Under the pieces are notes generated by a model that saw only the letters and a list, made by a program, of their open reading frames with translations, was not told where the DNA came from and did not search any database. This document shows, one piece after another, positions 29,822 through 39,138 of a stretch of 60,157 bases of DNA. The position numbers and the translations under genes are program-made. Within the stretch, counting starts at the first letter, position 1, and the number at the start of each line of letters is the position of its first letter. The stretch is from Thiobacillus denitrificans (GTDB lineage: Bacteria > Pseudomonadota > Gammaproteobacteria > Burkholderiales > Thiobacillaceae), in assembly GCF_001530125.1 (NCBI RefSeq), contig NZ_LDUG01000021.1, positions 140,117 through 200,273 of the forward strand. Direction: 5' to 3'.

Positions 29822-30219
29822 TTACGGTAGATCTCGTCGGGGTTCTTGAGGACAGGGCTCGTCGTGACCCAATGGCCGCCGCCCTGACTATCACGGTCCA
29901 GCTTCTGGAAAAAGCACGAGCGTCGTCCGGTATGACAGGCAATACCGCCAAGTTGTTCAATTTTCAGCAGCACCACGTCGTTGTCGCAATCGAGGCGGAT
30001 TTCGCTGACGGTCTGCACGTGGCCGGATTCCTCACCCTTGCGCCACAGCTTGTTGCGCGAACGTGACCAGTAGACGCCGCGTCCGGTGCGCGCGGTTTCC
30101 TCCAGCGCCTCGCGGTTCATCCACGCCACCATGAAGATTTCGCCGCTGGCGGCGTCCTGGGCGATCGCCGGCACCAGGCCCTGCGCGTCCCACTTCACGG
30201 CGTCGAGCCAGTCGCTCAC
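29818..30219 (-). CDS. hisI: Phosphoribosyl-AMP cyclohydrolase
   Basis: The 133-residue enzyme opens the purine ring of PR-AMP, step three of histidine synthesis. Motifs seen are [27 protein letters not shown] and the metal-site DCDND with CHTGRRSCF. It overlaps hisF and hisE by four bases on each side. Confidence 0.95.
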   Translation of the reverse strand: MSDWLDAVKWDAQGLVPAIAQDAASGEIFMVAWMNREALEETARTGRGVYWSRSRNKLWRKGEESGHVQTVSEIRLDCDNDVVLLKIEQLGGIACHTGRRSCFFQKLDRDSQGGGHWVTTSPVLKNPDEIYRK

Positions 30220-30971
30220 AGCCTAACCTCGATGCCGTGCTGCTTCATGTATCGCTTGGCTTCATCCACGCCGTATTCGCCGAAGTGAAAAATGCTTGCA
30301 GCCAGCACCGCATCGGCGCGGCCTTCCTTGACGCCATCGACCAGATGCTGCAGGTTGCCGACGCCGCCGCTTGCGATGATGGGAATGTCGACCGCGTCGG
30401 ATATCGCGCGGGTCAGCTCCAGGTCGAAGCCGCTCTTGGTGCCGTCGCGATCCATCGAGGTCAGCAGCAGTTCGCCCGCGCCGAGGCTTTCCATTTTCTT
30501 CGCCCATTCGATGGCGTCGAGGCCGGTGGCCTTGCGGCCGCCGTGGGTGAAGACTTCCCAGTGGTCACCCACCCGCTTGGAATCGATGGCAACGACGATG
30601 CACTGACTACCGTAGCGGTCGGAGGCATCCTTCACCAGCTGCGGGTTCATCACCGCCGAAGTATTGATGCTGACCTTGTCGGCGCCGGCGTTGAGCAGAC
30701 GCTGCACATCGCCCACTTCGCGCACACCGCCACCGACCGTGAGCGGAATGAATACCTCGGCGGCAACGTCCTCGATGATGTGCAGAATCAGATCGCGGTC
30801 GTCGGACGACGCGGTGATATCAAGAAAGGTCAGTTCATCGGCGCCCGCCTCGTTGTAGCGCCGCGCGATTTCGACCGGATCGCCGGCGTCTTTCAGTTCG
30901 ACGAAATTGATTCCCTTGACCACGCGGCCATGGGTGACATCGAGACAGGGAATGATGCGTTTTGCAAGCAT
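30216..30971 (-). CDS. hisF: Imidazole glycerol phosphate synthase cyclase subunit
   Basis: The 251-residue (beta/alpha)8-barrel protein forms IGP and AICAR with ammonia supplied by HisH. The catalytic Asp11 is in IIPCLD, and the second Asp lies in VVAIDSKR. The ATG at 30971 gives the usual N-terminus ([11 protein letters not shown]); the frame is open further upstream. Confidence 0.96.
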   Translation of the reverse strand: MLAKRIIPCLDVTHGRVVKGINFVELKDAGDPVEIARRYNEAGADELTFLDITASSDDRDLILHIIEDVAAEVFIPLTVGGGVREVGDVQRLLNAGADKVSINTSAVMNPQLVKDASDRYGSQCIVVAIDSKRVGDHWEVFTHGGRKATGLDAIEWAKKMESLGAGELLLTSMDRDGTKSGFDLELTRAISDAVDIPIIASGGVGNLQHLVDGVKEGRADAVLAASIFHFGEYGVDEAKRYMKQHGIEVRL

Positions 30972-30984
30972 GGTCAGTCTGAGA

Positions 30985-31740
30985 TCAGACTCCGAACACA
31001 CCGCCCGCCAGATCGTCGGCGAGTTTTTGTGCCTCGACAAAATCAAGCGTGCCCTGATAAATCGCGCGGCCGGTGATCGCGCCGATGATGCCGTCCTTGG
31101 CGACGGTGGACAGCGCCCTGACGTCGTCGAGGTTGGTGACGCCGCCGCTGGCGATGACCGGAATGGAGAGCGCCTGCGCCAGTCTTTGGGTGGCTTCGAT
31201 GTTGACGCCGGTCAGCATGCCGTCACGCCCGATGTCGGTGTAGATGATGGCTTCGACGCCGTAACCTTCGAAACGCTTGGCCAGATCGATGACGTCGTGG
31301 CCGGTGATCTTGGACCAGCCTTCGACTGCAATCTTGCCGTCACGGGCGTCGAGCCCGACCATCACGTGGCCGGGGAAGGCGTCGCAGGCCTCATGCAGGA
31401 AGCCGGGGTTTTTCACCGCGGCGGTGCCGATGATGACGTAGCGCACGCCATCGTCGAGATAGCGCTCGATGGTGGCGAGGTCGCGGATGCCGCCGCCCAG
31501 CTGCACCGGCATGTCGTCGCCCACCGCATCGACGATCGAACGGATCGCCGCGTCGTTGACCGGCTTGCCGGCAAAGGCGCCGTTGAGGTCGACCAGATGC
31601 AGGCGGCGCGCGCCGAGTTCCTTCCAGTGGCGGGCGGTTGCTGCCGGATCCTCGGAAAACACGGTGGCAGTGTCCATCTCGCCTTGTTCCAGGCGCACAC
31701 AGTGGCCGTCTTTAAGGTCGATCGCAGGAATAATTAACAT
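30985..31740 (-). CDS. hisA: ProFAR isomerase (HisA)
   Basis: The 251-residue barrel enzyme isomerises ProFAR in histidine synthesis. The N-terminal Asp8 ([17 protein letters not shown]) and the C-terminal GGVTNLDDV phosphate-binding segment are typical. hisF begins 13 bp after it. Confidence 0.96.
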   Translation of the reverse strand: MLIIPAIDLKDGHCVRLEQGEMDTATVFSEDPAATARHWKELGARRLHLVDLNGAFAGKPVNDAAIRSIVDAVGDDMPVQLGGGIRDLATIERYLDDGVRYVIIGTAAVKNPGFLHEACDAFPGHVMVGLDARDGKIAVEGWSKITGHDVIDLAKRFEGYGVEAIIYTDIGRDGMLTGVNIEATQRLAQALSIPVIASGGVTNLDDVRALSTVAKDGIIGAITGRAIYQGTLDFVEAQKLADDLAGGVFGV

Positions 31741-31771
31741 GGCTGATCAGCAGGGGCGTACAGATGAGAAA

Positions 31772-32458
31772 TTAGGCGCAGGCAGCGCCAGACATATCGC
31801 AGGCGGTGTCGCGTTCGCCCGGATTCCAGGTTAAAAAATTGCCCAGCAGCGTCAAACCGTCATTCTGACTTTTTTCCGGATGAAACTGGACCGCAAAGAT
31901 ATTCCCGGAGGCCACCGCACAGGTGAACGGGAAGGGGTAATGCGAAAACCCCGCAATCACGTCGGGCGAGGTCGGCTGCACAAAGTAGCTGTGGACGAAG
32001 TAGAAGCGCGCGCCCTCCTCAATTCCCACCCATAGCGGATGCGGGGCCGCCTGATGGACGTTGTTCCAGCCCATGTGCGGCACTTTCAGTTTATTTCCCT
32101 GATCGTCGTGCATCGCCTCGTGCGGGAAGCGCTGCACCGTACCGGGCAATATGCCGAGGCACGCGGTATCGCCTTCCTCGCTGTGTTCGAACAGCACCTG
32201 CATCCCCATGCAGATGCCCAGAAAAGGCTTGCTGCGGGCGGCGTCGACAATCGCCTGGCGCAGGCCGCGCGCCTCGATTTCGCGCATGCAGTCGGGCGCG
32301 GCGCCCTGCCCCGGAAACACCACGCGGCCTGCTGCGGCAATCACCGCGGGGTCGGAAGTGGCGACCACGCTCGCCGCCGGCGCAACGTGCTCGATGGCCT
32401 TGGACACCGAACGCAGATTGCCCATGCCATAGTCGATAACGGCGATGTCGACGCTCAC
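31772..32458 (-). CDS. hisH: Imidazole glycerol phosphate synthase glutaminase subunit
   Basis: The 228-residue class I glutamine amidotransferase provides ammonia to HisF. The catalytic triad is Cys83 in GICMGMQ, with His193 and Glu195 in QFHPEKS. GTG at 32458 follows an AGAGGG ribosome site and gives MSVDIAVIDYGMGN, the family start. It follows hisB by 22 bp. Confidence 0.95.
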   Translation of the reverse strand: MSVDIAVIDYGMGNLRSVSKAIEHVAPAASVVATSDPAVIAAAGRVVFPGQGAAPDCMREIEARGLRQAIVDAARSKPFLGICMGMQVLFEHSEEGDTACLGILPGTVQRFPHEAMHDDQGNKLKVPHMGWNNVHQAAPHPLWVGIEEGARFYFVHSYFVQPTSPDVIAGFSHYPFPFTCAVASGNIFAVQFHPEKSQNDGLTLLGNFLTWNPGERDTACDMSGAACA

Positions 32459-32480
32459 CGCGCAGCCCTCTCGTCGGAAT

Positions 32481-33068
32481 TCATAAGGCGCCTTTTGTCG
32501 ACGGCAGTATGTCACCCATGCGCAGGTCGGCTTCCACCGCCATGCGCAGCGCGCGACCAAAGGCCTTGAAAATCGTCTCGGCCTGATGGTGCGCGTTGAT
32601 ACCGCGCAGGTTGTCGATGTGCAGCGTCACCCCGGCATGGTTGATGAAGCCGCGGAAAAATTCGAGGAACAGGTCGACGTCGAACTCGCCGATGCGTGCC
32701 CGGGTGTAGTCGACGTGGTACTCCAGCCCGGGGCGTCCCGACAGGTCGATCACCACGCGCGACAGCGCCTCGTCGAGCGGCACGTAGGCATGGCCGTAGC
32801 GGCGTATGCCCTTCTTGTCGCCGAGCGCCTGCGCGAAGGCCTGCCCCAGCGTAATGCCCGTATCTTCCACCGTGTGGTGGGCATCGATGTGCAGGTCACC
32901 CTCGGCCTGGATATCGAGATCGATCAGGCCATGACGCGCAATCTGGTCGAGCATGTGGTCGAGAAACGGCACGCCGGTGGCGAGCTTGGATATGCCGGTG
33001 CCATCGAGGTTGAGGGTGACCGTGATCCGGGTCTCGAGGGTGTTGCGGGTGACTTGGGCGGTGCGCAT
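32481..33068 (-). CDS. hisB: Imidazoleglycerol-phosphate dehydratase
   Basis: The 195-residue monofunctional dehydratase has the two metal motifs DAHHTVED and a second His-rich motif ([17 protein letters not shown]). It lacks the histidinol phosphatase domain that is fused in E. coli. The gene lies between hisC and hisH. Confidence 0.96.
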   Translation of the reverse strand: MRTAQVTRNTLETRITVTLNLDGTGISKLATGVPFLDHMLDQIARHGLIDLDIQAEGDLHIDAHHTVEDTGITLGQAFAQALGDKKGIRRYGHAYVPLDEALSRVVIDLSGRPGLEYHVDYTRARIGEFDVDLFLEFFRGFINHAGVTLHIDNLRGINAHHQAETIFKAFGRALRMAVEADLRMGDILPSTKGAL

Positions 33069-33118
33069 GGCGTCTAAAAATAAGGCTGTAAACGGATTCT
33101 AGCAGGCCGCTATCGTTT

Positions 33119-34177
33119 TCAGCACAGCGCTTTCAACGCGGCAAGCAGCGCATCGCATTGCGCATCGGTGCCAACGGTGATACGCAGGAACGGCGCGATG
33201 CGGGCCGGATTCTTGAAATGGCGCACGACGATGCTGCGTTCGCGCAACGCGGCGGCCAGTTCTGCGCCGTCATGTACCGGATGGCGGGCCAAAATGAAAT
33301 TGGCACTTGATGGCAGCACCTCGAAGCCGAGTGCTTCCATTTCAGCCACCAGCCGGGTGCGGGTTGCCACCACCTTCGCGCAGATGGATTCGAAATAGTC
33401 ACGGTCTTCGATCGACGCCAGCGCGCCGGCCTGGGCAAAGCGGTCGAGCGGGTAGGAGTTGAAGCTGTCCTTCACCCGGTTGAGCGCCTCGATCAGGTGC
33501 GCCTGTCCGATGGCGTAGCCGACGCGCAGGCCGGCCAGCGCGTGCGATTTAGACAGGGTGCGGGTGACCAGCAGCTGCGGGTAGCGCGCCACCAGACTCA
33601 CCGCCGATTCGCCGCCGAAGTCGATGTAGGCCTCGTCGATGACGACGACCGAGTCCGGATTGCCGGCCAGCAGGCGCTCGATTTCCGCCAGTTCCAGCAG
33701 GCGCCCGGTGGGCGCGTTGGGGTTGGGGAAAATCACCCCGCCGTTGGGCGTCAGGTAATCGTCGACACAGATCTCGAATGCTTCGGTGAGCGGAACCGTG
33801 CGGAAGGCGATCTCGTACAGACCGCAATAGACCGGATAAAAGCTGTAGGTGATGTCGGGAAACAGGATCGGCCGCTCGTGCTTCAGCAAGGCCAGAAACG
33901 CGTGCGCCAACACTTCGTCGGAGCCATTGCCGACGAACACCTGATCGGCCGCGACGCCGTGCAATGCGGCAATGCCGGCGCGCAGCCGGTTGGAACCCGG
34001 ATCAGGATACAGACGCAGGGTGTCGGCGGCCTCGGCGCGCACGGCATCGAGCACCCGCGGGCTGGGGCCGTAGGGATTTTCATTGGTGTTAAGCTTGACC
34101 AGATTGGCCAGCTTCGGCTGCTCGCCCGGCACATAGGGCGTCAGGCCGTGTACCACGGCACTCCAATAGCGATTCAT
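33119..34177 (-). CDS. hisC: Histidinol-phosphate aminotransferase
   Basis: The 352-residue PLP enzyme forms histidinol phosphate. Typical motifs are [25 protein letters not shown] and the PLP lysine in [20 protein letters not shown]. The start at ATG 34177 lies 13 bp after the hisD stop; a longer frame exists but would overlap hisD. Confidence 0.94.
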   Translation of the reverse strand: MNRYWSAVVHGLTPYVPGEQPKLANLVKLNTNENPYGPSPRVLDAVRAEAADTLRLYPDPGSNRLRAGIAALHGVAADQVFVGNGSDEVLAHAFLALLKHERPILFPDITYSFYPVYCGLYEIAFRTVPLTEAFEICVDDYLTPNGGVIFPNPNAPTGRLLELAEIERLLAGNPDSVVVIDEAYIDFGGESAVSLVARYPQLLVTRTLSKSHALAGLRVGYAIGQAHLIEALNRVKDSFNSYPLDRFAQAGALASIEDRDYFESICAKVVATRTRLVAEMEALGFEVLPSSANFILARHPVHDGAELAAALRERSIVVRHFKNPARIAPFLRITVGTDAQCDALLAALKALC

Positions 34178-34190
34178 TGGAATAGCGGGC

Positions 34191-35495
34191 TCACTTATGG
34201 ACCAGGCGATATTCGGCAGAACGCGCGTGTGCCTGCAGGCCTTCACCGTAGGCCAGCGTGGCGGCGATCTGCCCCAGCGTCTGCGCGCCGGCCTGCGACA
34301 CGTTGATCAGGCTGCTGCGCTTCTGGAAGTCGTACACGCCCAGCGGCGACGAGAAGCGTGCGGTGCGCGAGGTGGGTAAAACATGATTCGGCCCGGCGCA
34401 GTAATCGCCCAGCGCCTCGCAGGTGTGCTTGCCCATGAAGATCGCGCCGGCGTGGCGCAGCCCGGGCAACAGCGCATCGGGATCGGTCACCGACAGTTCC
34501 AGGTGTTCCGGCGCGATGGTGTTCGAGATCGCCACCGCGTCGTCAAGATCGCGCGTCTTGATCAGCGCGCCGCGGTTGGTGAGCGAGGTGCGGATCACTT
34601 CGCTGCGCGGCATCTCGTCGATCAGCTTGTCGATCGCCGCCGCCACCGCATCGAGGTAAGCCGCGTCGGGCGACAGCAGGATCGACTGCGCCATTTCGTC
34701 GTGCTCGGCCTGCGAGAACAGGTCCATCGCCACCCATTCCGGCGGCGTGTTGCCGTCGGCAATCACCAGGATTTCGGACGGGCCGGCGATCATGTCGATG
34801 CCCACGGTGCCGAACACGCGGCGTTTGGCCGCCGCCACATAGGCGTTGCCGGGGCCGACGATCTTGTCGACCTGCGGCACGGTCGCTGTTCCATATGCGA
34901 GCGCCGCCACCGCCTGCGCGCCGCCGATGGTGAACACGCGATCGACCCCGGCAATCGCCGCGGCCGCCAGCACCAGTTGATTCTGATCGCCGCCCGGTGT
35001 CGGCACCACCATGATGAGTTCGCCGACGCCGGCGACCTTGGCCGGAATCGCGTTCATCAGCACCGACGAGGGATACGCGGCCTTGCCGCCCGGCACGTAG
35101 AGCCCGACACGGTCGAGCGGGGTGATCTTCTGCCCCAGCACGGTGCCGTCGTCCTCGGTGTAAGTCCACGACGCCAGGGTTTGCTTCTCGTGATAGCGGC
35201 GCACGCGTTCCGCCGCGGCTTCCAGTGCCTGGCGGGTGTCGGCGGGCAAGTGTTCGAGCGCGGCCTGGAGTTGCGCGGCGTTGATCTCAAGGCTTGCCAG
35301 CGAGGCCGCGGGCAGGCGGTCGAAACGCTCGGTGTATTCAAGCACAGCAGCGTCGCCGCGCTTTTTGACGTCATGCAGGATCGCGGCCACCGTCTGCTCG
35401 ATGGCAGCATCGGCGGCATCATCGAATTGCAACAGGCGGGCAAGGCGGGCCTGAAAATCAGGCTGCGCGCTATCGAGGCGGGTGAGCGTAACCAC
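34191..35495 (-). CDS. hisD: Histidinol dehydrogenase
   Basis: The 434-residue enzyme carries out the last two oxidations to histidine. Motifs include [28 protein letters not shown] and [14 protein letters not shown]. The start is GTG with AGGAA upstream. It is the first gene of the operon in this window. hisG, often just upstream, is absent; the next gene upstream is a divergent regulator. Confidence 0.96.
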   Translation of the reverse strand: MVTLTRLDSAQPDFQARLARLLQFDDAADAAIEQTVAAILHDVKKRGDAAVLEYTERFDRLPAASLASLEINAAQLQAALEHLPADTRQALEAAAERVRRYHEKQTLASWTYTEDDGTVLGQKITPLDRVGLYVPGGKAAYPSSVLMNAIPAKVAGVGELIMVVPTPGGDQNQLVLAAAAIAGVDRVFTIGGAQAVAALAYGTATVPQVDKIVGPGNAYVAAAKRRVFGTVGIDMIAGPSEILVIADGNTPPEWVAMDLFSQAEHDEMAQSILLSPDAAYLDAVAAAIDKLIDEMPRSEVIRTSLTNRGALIKTRDLDDAVAISNTIAPEHLELSVTDPDALLPGLRHAGAIFMGKHTCEALGDYCAGPNHVLPTSRTARFSSPLGVYDFQKRSSLINVSQAGAQTLGQIAATLAYGEGLQAHARSAEYRLVHK

Positions 35496-35582
35496 GGGAT
35501 TCCTGCTTCAAAAATAGGACAGAGTATGGTTTTAATTGTACCGGTTTTTGGTGCCTGATCGCGCCCCGTAGAGGCTTCCCGG

Positions 35583-35611
35583 TTGAAAGTCATACTGATT
35601 CCGGATATTAG
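35583..35611 (+). promoter_or_regulatory. Sigma-70 promoter of the Fur-family gene
   Basis: TTGAAA (35583-35588) is followed after 17 bp by TATTAG (35606-35611), about 26-32 bp before the possible starts of the regulator gene. Confidence 0.6.
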
Positions 35612-35637
35612 ACAAAGTCCAGATCGACGATTATCAT

Positions 35638-36054
35638 GTGCGCATGCATTACACGCGCGACAACATGGCCGGCCTTTTGCGCAGCCACGACATCAATCCG
35701 ACCCACCAGCGGATCGAGATTGCGCATGCGCTGTTTTCGCGGCAGGAACACCTCTCGGCCGACCAGGTGATGGCGGTCGTCAACACCCGTCACTCCGAGA
35801 CCTCCAAGGCCACGGTCTACAACACACTCAAGCTGTTTCTCGAAAAAGGCCTGGTGCGCGAAGTCATCGTCGATCCCAGCAAGGTGTTCTTCGACCCCAA
35901 CACCAGCCCGCACCATCACCTCTACGAAGTCGACAGCGGCAAGTTGTCCGACATCGATGCCGAGCATGTCGTCATTTCCGGCCTGCCGCCGCTGCCTGCC
36001 GGCATGGTGACCGAAGGCATCGACCTCATCGTGCGCGTCCGCCGCACCCGCTGA
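35638..36054 (+). CDS. Fur-family transcriptional regulator, Irr-like
   Basis: The 136-138-residue protein has the Fur winged helix (TSKATVYNTLKLF) and the dimer domain with HHH at about residues 90-92 followed by LYEVDSGKLSDID, a pattern seen in the haem-responsive Irr group. It contains no cysteine, so the CxxC structural zinc site of many Fur and PerR proteins is missing. The start is GTG 35638 or ATG 35644. It diverges from hisD. The sensed signal (haem/iron or peroxide) is inferred from family only. Confidence 0.88.
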   Translation: MRMHYTRDNMAGLLRSHDINPTHQRIEIAHALFSRQEHLSADQVMAVVNTRHSETSKATVYNTLKLFLEKGLVREVIVDPSKVFFDPNTSPHHHLYEVDSGKLSDIDAEHVVISGLPPLPAGMVTEGIDLIVRVRRTR

Positions 36055-36069
36055 CGTCCCCGCCCGTCG

Positions 36070-36378
36070 ATGAAACGGGTTTTCATCGCCCCCTCCCTGC
36101 TTGACGCCAAGCTGGCTGTCGATGCGCTGTCCAGCCTCGGCATCGTCACCCACATCTTCAACGTCAATGCCGCCGGCGCACTGGGCGAAGTGCCGTTCAT
36201 GCAGGTGCAGCCCGAAGTGTGGGTCGACGACGATGCGCAGGAAGCGCGTGCGTGCGAGGCATTGGCTGGACTGCGCGACGCACCGCCGCGCGACGAGAAA
36301 ACCTGCGCCCATTGCGGCGAGCCCAATCCCGGGAATTTTCTGAGTTGCTGGCAGTGTGGGCGCGCGTTGCCTGACTGA
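36070..36378 (+). CDS. DUF2007-type protein with C-terminal zinc ribbon
   Basis: The 102-residue protein has an N-terminal ferredoxin-like DUF2007 fold (putative signal-transducing domain) and a C-terminal CxxC...CxxC ribbon (CAHCGEPNPGNFLSCWQCG, quoted as CAHCGE...CWQCG). It lies 15 bp after the Fur-family gene and is probably cotranscribed. Its function is unknown. It is convergent with the next gene at 11 bp. Confidence 0.8.
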   Translation: MKRVFIAPSLLDAKLAVDALSSLGIVTHIFNVNAAGALGEVPFMQVQPEVWVDDDAQEARACEALAGLRDAPPRDEKTCAHCGEPNPGNFLSCWQCGRALPD

Positions 36379-36389
36379 GCCGCTCGAGG

Positions 36390-36758
36390 TCAGGACGACA
36401 GCAGGTCTTGTTTCAGCGCGTCAAGGTGCTGCTGATACTGGCGCGCAAAAATCTGCTCCAGTTCGTCGATTACCTCGACCGCCGCCACGCCATGGATCAG
36501 GTGTCGGGTCATCTGCGCCGAGGCCTCATGGAAAATCCGGTTGCGCTCCAGCATGGGGTAGGTCTGCATCAGGCGCCGAATCGCCTTGACCACGTTTTCC
36601 TGCTCGGGACGCGGAATCGGCAGCGGCTCGGTGGGGGGCGCCGCTGCGATCTCGGCGCCTTCCTTGCCCGCCAGAAACGCTGCGTATTCGAGCAAGGCCT
36701 GTTGCCGCGTTTCCGACAAATTTCTGAAAATGGACAGCAGGCGCTTGCTGTCGCGCAT
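36390..36758 (-). CDS. Small protein coupled to LysR regulator, unknown function
   Basis: The 122-residue protein is mostly helical and soluble, with a proline-rich linker near residue 45. The N-terminal segment (LSETRQQALLEYAAFLAGKEG) looks like the short helical start of DUF2281/antitoxin-type proteins, but no partner toxin is seen. The ATG overlaps the stop of the LysR gene (ATGA), so the two are translated together. No clear family was recognised. Confidence 0.7.
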   Translation of the reverse strand: MRDSKRLLSIFRNLSETRQQALLEYAAFLAGKEGAEIAAAPPTEPLPIPRPEQENVVKAIRRLMQTYPMLERNRIFHEASAQMTRHLIHGVAAVEVIDELEQIFARQYQQHLDALKQDLLSS

Positions 36759-37702
36759 CAGCGGCTGCGCCCCTTGAGCGGGCGTTTCAGCGCAACGACA
36801 TCGACATTGCACTGCTGAAACTTGTTGTCGACAAAGCTGATGAAGGCATCGAGCAGCTTGCTGCGGAATTTTTCCGGTGCGTAGACCATGGTCAGCTCCC
36901 GCGTCAGCCGGGGATTCAGCGGCACCGCGACCAGCGTGCCGAGCTGGATTTCCTTGGTGACGGTGGAGGCTGACATGATGGCGACGCCGAGATTGGCCTC
37001 GACCGCGCCCTTGATCGCCTCGCGGCTGCCGAGCTCCATTTCGATGTGCAGGTCGTCTGGGTTGACGCCATGGTTCTTGAAGAAATCGTCCACCACCTCG
37101 CGCGTGCCCGAGCCGTGCTCGCGCGACACGTAGGGCTGGTCGGCGATATCGCGGGCGTTCACGCTCGAACGCGAGGCCAGCGCATGATTGGGCGAACAGA
37201 TCATCACCAGTTCGTCCTCGCAGCACGCCAGCGTGGTCAGGTTGGGGTTGTGTGACGGCGCTTCGATCAAGCCGACATCGAGCGAATGGTCGCTCACTTT
37301 CGCCGCCACGGTTTCCGAGTTGGCAACGGTCAGACGCGCCTGCACCTGTGGGAAACGCTCCTTGAATTCGCCCAGGATGCGCGGCAGCAAATATTCGGCA
37401 ATGGTGGTGGAGGCACCGATCATCAAGGGGCCCGTCACCTGCCCGGTCAGCTCGCCTACGCGCGCCTCCATCTCGGCGGTCAGGTCCAGAATGCGCTCGG
37501 CGTAGCCCAGCACCAGATCGCCTACGGGCGTCATCGAAATCTTGCCGTGGCTGCGCTCGAACAAACGGGTGTTGAAATGCTCTTCCAGTTGCTTGACCTG
37601 AAAGGTCACCGCAGGCTGGGTCATATAGAGGACATCCGCGGCTTTGGTGAAGCTGAGCTGCTTGGCGACGGTGTAGAATACTTGAAGTCTGCGGTCGGCC
37701 AT
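36758..37702 (-). CDS. LysR-family transcriptional regulator (CbbR/CysL-like)
   Basis: The 314-residue protein has the N-terminal LysR helix-turn-helix (LSFTKAADVLYMTQPAVTFQVKQLE, in part TKAADVLYMTQPAVTFQV) and a periplasmic-binding-fold effector domain (PLMIGASTTIAEYLLPRIL). The start ATG at 37702 gives MADRRLQVFYTVA. It is divergent from lplT (157 bp), a possible target. The effector is unknown; the similarity to CbbR/CysL-type regulators is by eye only. Confidence 0.88.
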   Translation of the reverse strand: MADRRLQVFYTVAKQLSFTKAADVLYMTQPAVTFQVKQLEEHFNTRLFERSHGKISMTPVGDLVLGYAERILDLTAEMEARVGELTGQVTGPLMIGASTTIAEYLLPRILGEFKERFPQVQARLTVANSETVAAKVSDHSLDVGLIEAPSHNPNLTTLACCEDELVMICSPNHALASRSSVNARDIADQPYVSREHGSGTREVVDDFFKNHGVNPDDLHIEMELGSREAIKGAVEANLGVAIMSASTVTKEIQLGTLVAVPLNPRLTRELTMVYAPEKFRSKLLDAFISFVDNKFQQCNVDVVALKRPLKGRSR

Positions 37703-37824
37703 AAATTCCCGTTCCGGGGTCAAAAAAGATTTTTATTCAACCACAAACCCGCCCGTGTTGAAACATTCCCATCACCAACTCCCTGTATTCGCAGATCTTT
37801 CGTCAGCGCGCGAGCACTAGCCCG

Positions 37825-37863
37825 ATGCCCCGCCCCGCCGCTTCTGACCTGGCCACCCTGTGA
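37825..37863 (+). other. 12-codon upstream mini-ORF overlapping the lplT start
   Basis: ATG at 37825 opens 12 codons (MPRPAASDLATL) that end in TGA at 37861-37863. This overlaps the GTG start of lplT (GTGA). It may allow translational coupling, since lplT has no Shine-Dalgarno. Expression is not shown. Confidence 0.4.
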
Positions 37864-39077
37864 ACCGCGCGTTCTACATCATCCTGTCGGCGCAGTTCCT
37901 GTCGGCGCTGGCTGACAATGCCCTGCTCTTCGCAGCCATCGGCCTGCTGCTGTTCTTCTCGGCGCCGGAATGGTTCTCACCGCTGCTGCAGACGGTTTTC
38001 GTCGTTGCCTACATTGTGCTGGCGCCGCTGGTCGGGCCATTCGCCGACGCCCTGCCCAAAGGCCGCGTCATGCTGATCGCCAACACGGTCAAGTTCGCCG
38101 GCTGCCTCATTATGCTAGCCGGTCTGCACCCGCTGCTGGCCTACGCCATTGTCGGCATCGGCGCGGCCATGTATTCGCCCGCCAAATACGGCATCCTCAC
38201 CGAGCTGCTGCCGCCCGAAAAACTCATCGTCGCCAACAGCTGGATGGAGGGCACCACCGTTGCCGCCATCGTGCTTGGCGCCATTATCGGCGGCGCACTC
38301 ATCAACCCGCAACTGGCTGAAGGCATTCTGTTCAACATCGGCCTGGACAGCCGGCTGATCGCGCCGAAATTTGCCATCGTCGCCATCACCAGCCTGTATC
38401 TCGGCGCCGCCATCGTCAACCTGTTCATCCCGCGCCTGCCGATCGATCACAAGCTCCCCAACCGATCGCCGCTGTTCATCCTGCATGACTTCTGGCACAG
38501 CTTCAAACTCCTGTGGTGCGACCCGCTCGGCCAGGTTTCACTCGCCGTCACCACGCTGTTCTGGGGCGTCGGCGCCACCCTGCGTCTGCTCATCATCGCC
38601 TGGGCCGCGCTCAACCTTAAATACGGGCTCGACCAGGCGACCCAGCTCACCGCCGCCACCGCATTTGGCATTGCCATCGGTTCGGTGCTGGCCGGCAAGT
38701 TCGTCAGCCTGCAGCGCGCAGTCAGCGTCCTGCCCGCCGGCATCCTCCTGGGCTTTGTCCCGATTGCGCTGATCTGGGTGGAAAGCCTGATCCCCGCCCT
38801 CTTGCTGTTGGTGCTGGCGGGGGCGCTGGCGGGCTATTTCGTGGTGCCGATGAACGCCCTGCTGCAGCATCGCGGTCACCTGCTGATGGGCGCGGGGCAC
38901 TCCATTGCCCAGCAAAATTTCAACGAGAACATCAGCATCCTGCTGCTGACCGGCGCCTACGCCCTGATGGTGCGCGCCGACTGGCACATCCACACCATCA
39001 TCTGGATATTCGGCCTGTTCATCAGCAGCGTGATGACCGCGATCTGGCTGCGGCATCGCCATGATGTCGTGCACTAA
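37860..39077 (+). CDS. lplT: Lysophospholipid transporter LplT (MFS)
   Basis: The 405-residue inner-membrane protein has about twelve hydrophobic segments. The N-terminus (YIILSAQFLSALADNALLFAAIGLL) and the loop PAKYGILTELLPPEKLIVANSWMEGTT are characteristic of LplT, which flips lysophospholipids to the inner leaflet for reacylation. The acyltransferase Aas, often adjacent, is not here. The start is GTG at 37860. Confidence 0.9.
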   Translation: MNRAFYIILSAQFLSALADNALLFAAIGLLLFFSAPEWFSPLLQTVFVVAYIVLAPLVGPFADALPKGRVMLIANTVKFAGCLIMLAGLHPLLAYAIVGIGAAMYSPAKYGILTELLPPEKLIVANSWMEGTTVAAIVLGAIIGGALINPQLAEGILFNIGLDSRLIAPKFAIVAITSLYLGAAIVNLFIPRLPIDHKLPNRSPLFILHDFWHSFKLLWCDPLGQVSLAVTTLFWGVGATLRLLIIAWAALNLKYGLDQATQLTAATAFGIAIGSVLAGKFVSLQRAVSVLPAGILLGFVPIALIWVESLIPALLLLVLAGALAGYFVVPMNALLQHRGHLLMGAGHSIAQQNFNENISILLLTGAYALMVRADWHIHTIIWIFGLFISSVMTAIWLRHRHDVVH

Positions 39078-39138
39078 GCAAATACTTCAAACAGCCTGGA
39101 CTGACGTCGAAGCGCCCATGTTGGTGCCTTGGCATCAA

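Noticed and set aside
34383-35558. 391-codon plus-strand frame
   Set aside because: It is antisense to hisD, which has full family motifs.
36390-36758. Small protein next to LysR as an antitoxin of a toxin-antitoxin pair
   Set aside because: There is only weak resemblance in the first 20 residues, and the adjacent genes are a regulator and a DUF2007 protein, not a toxin.
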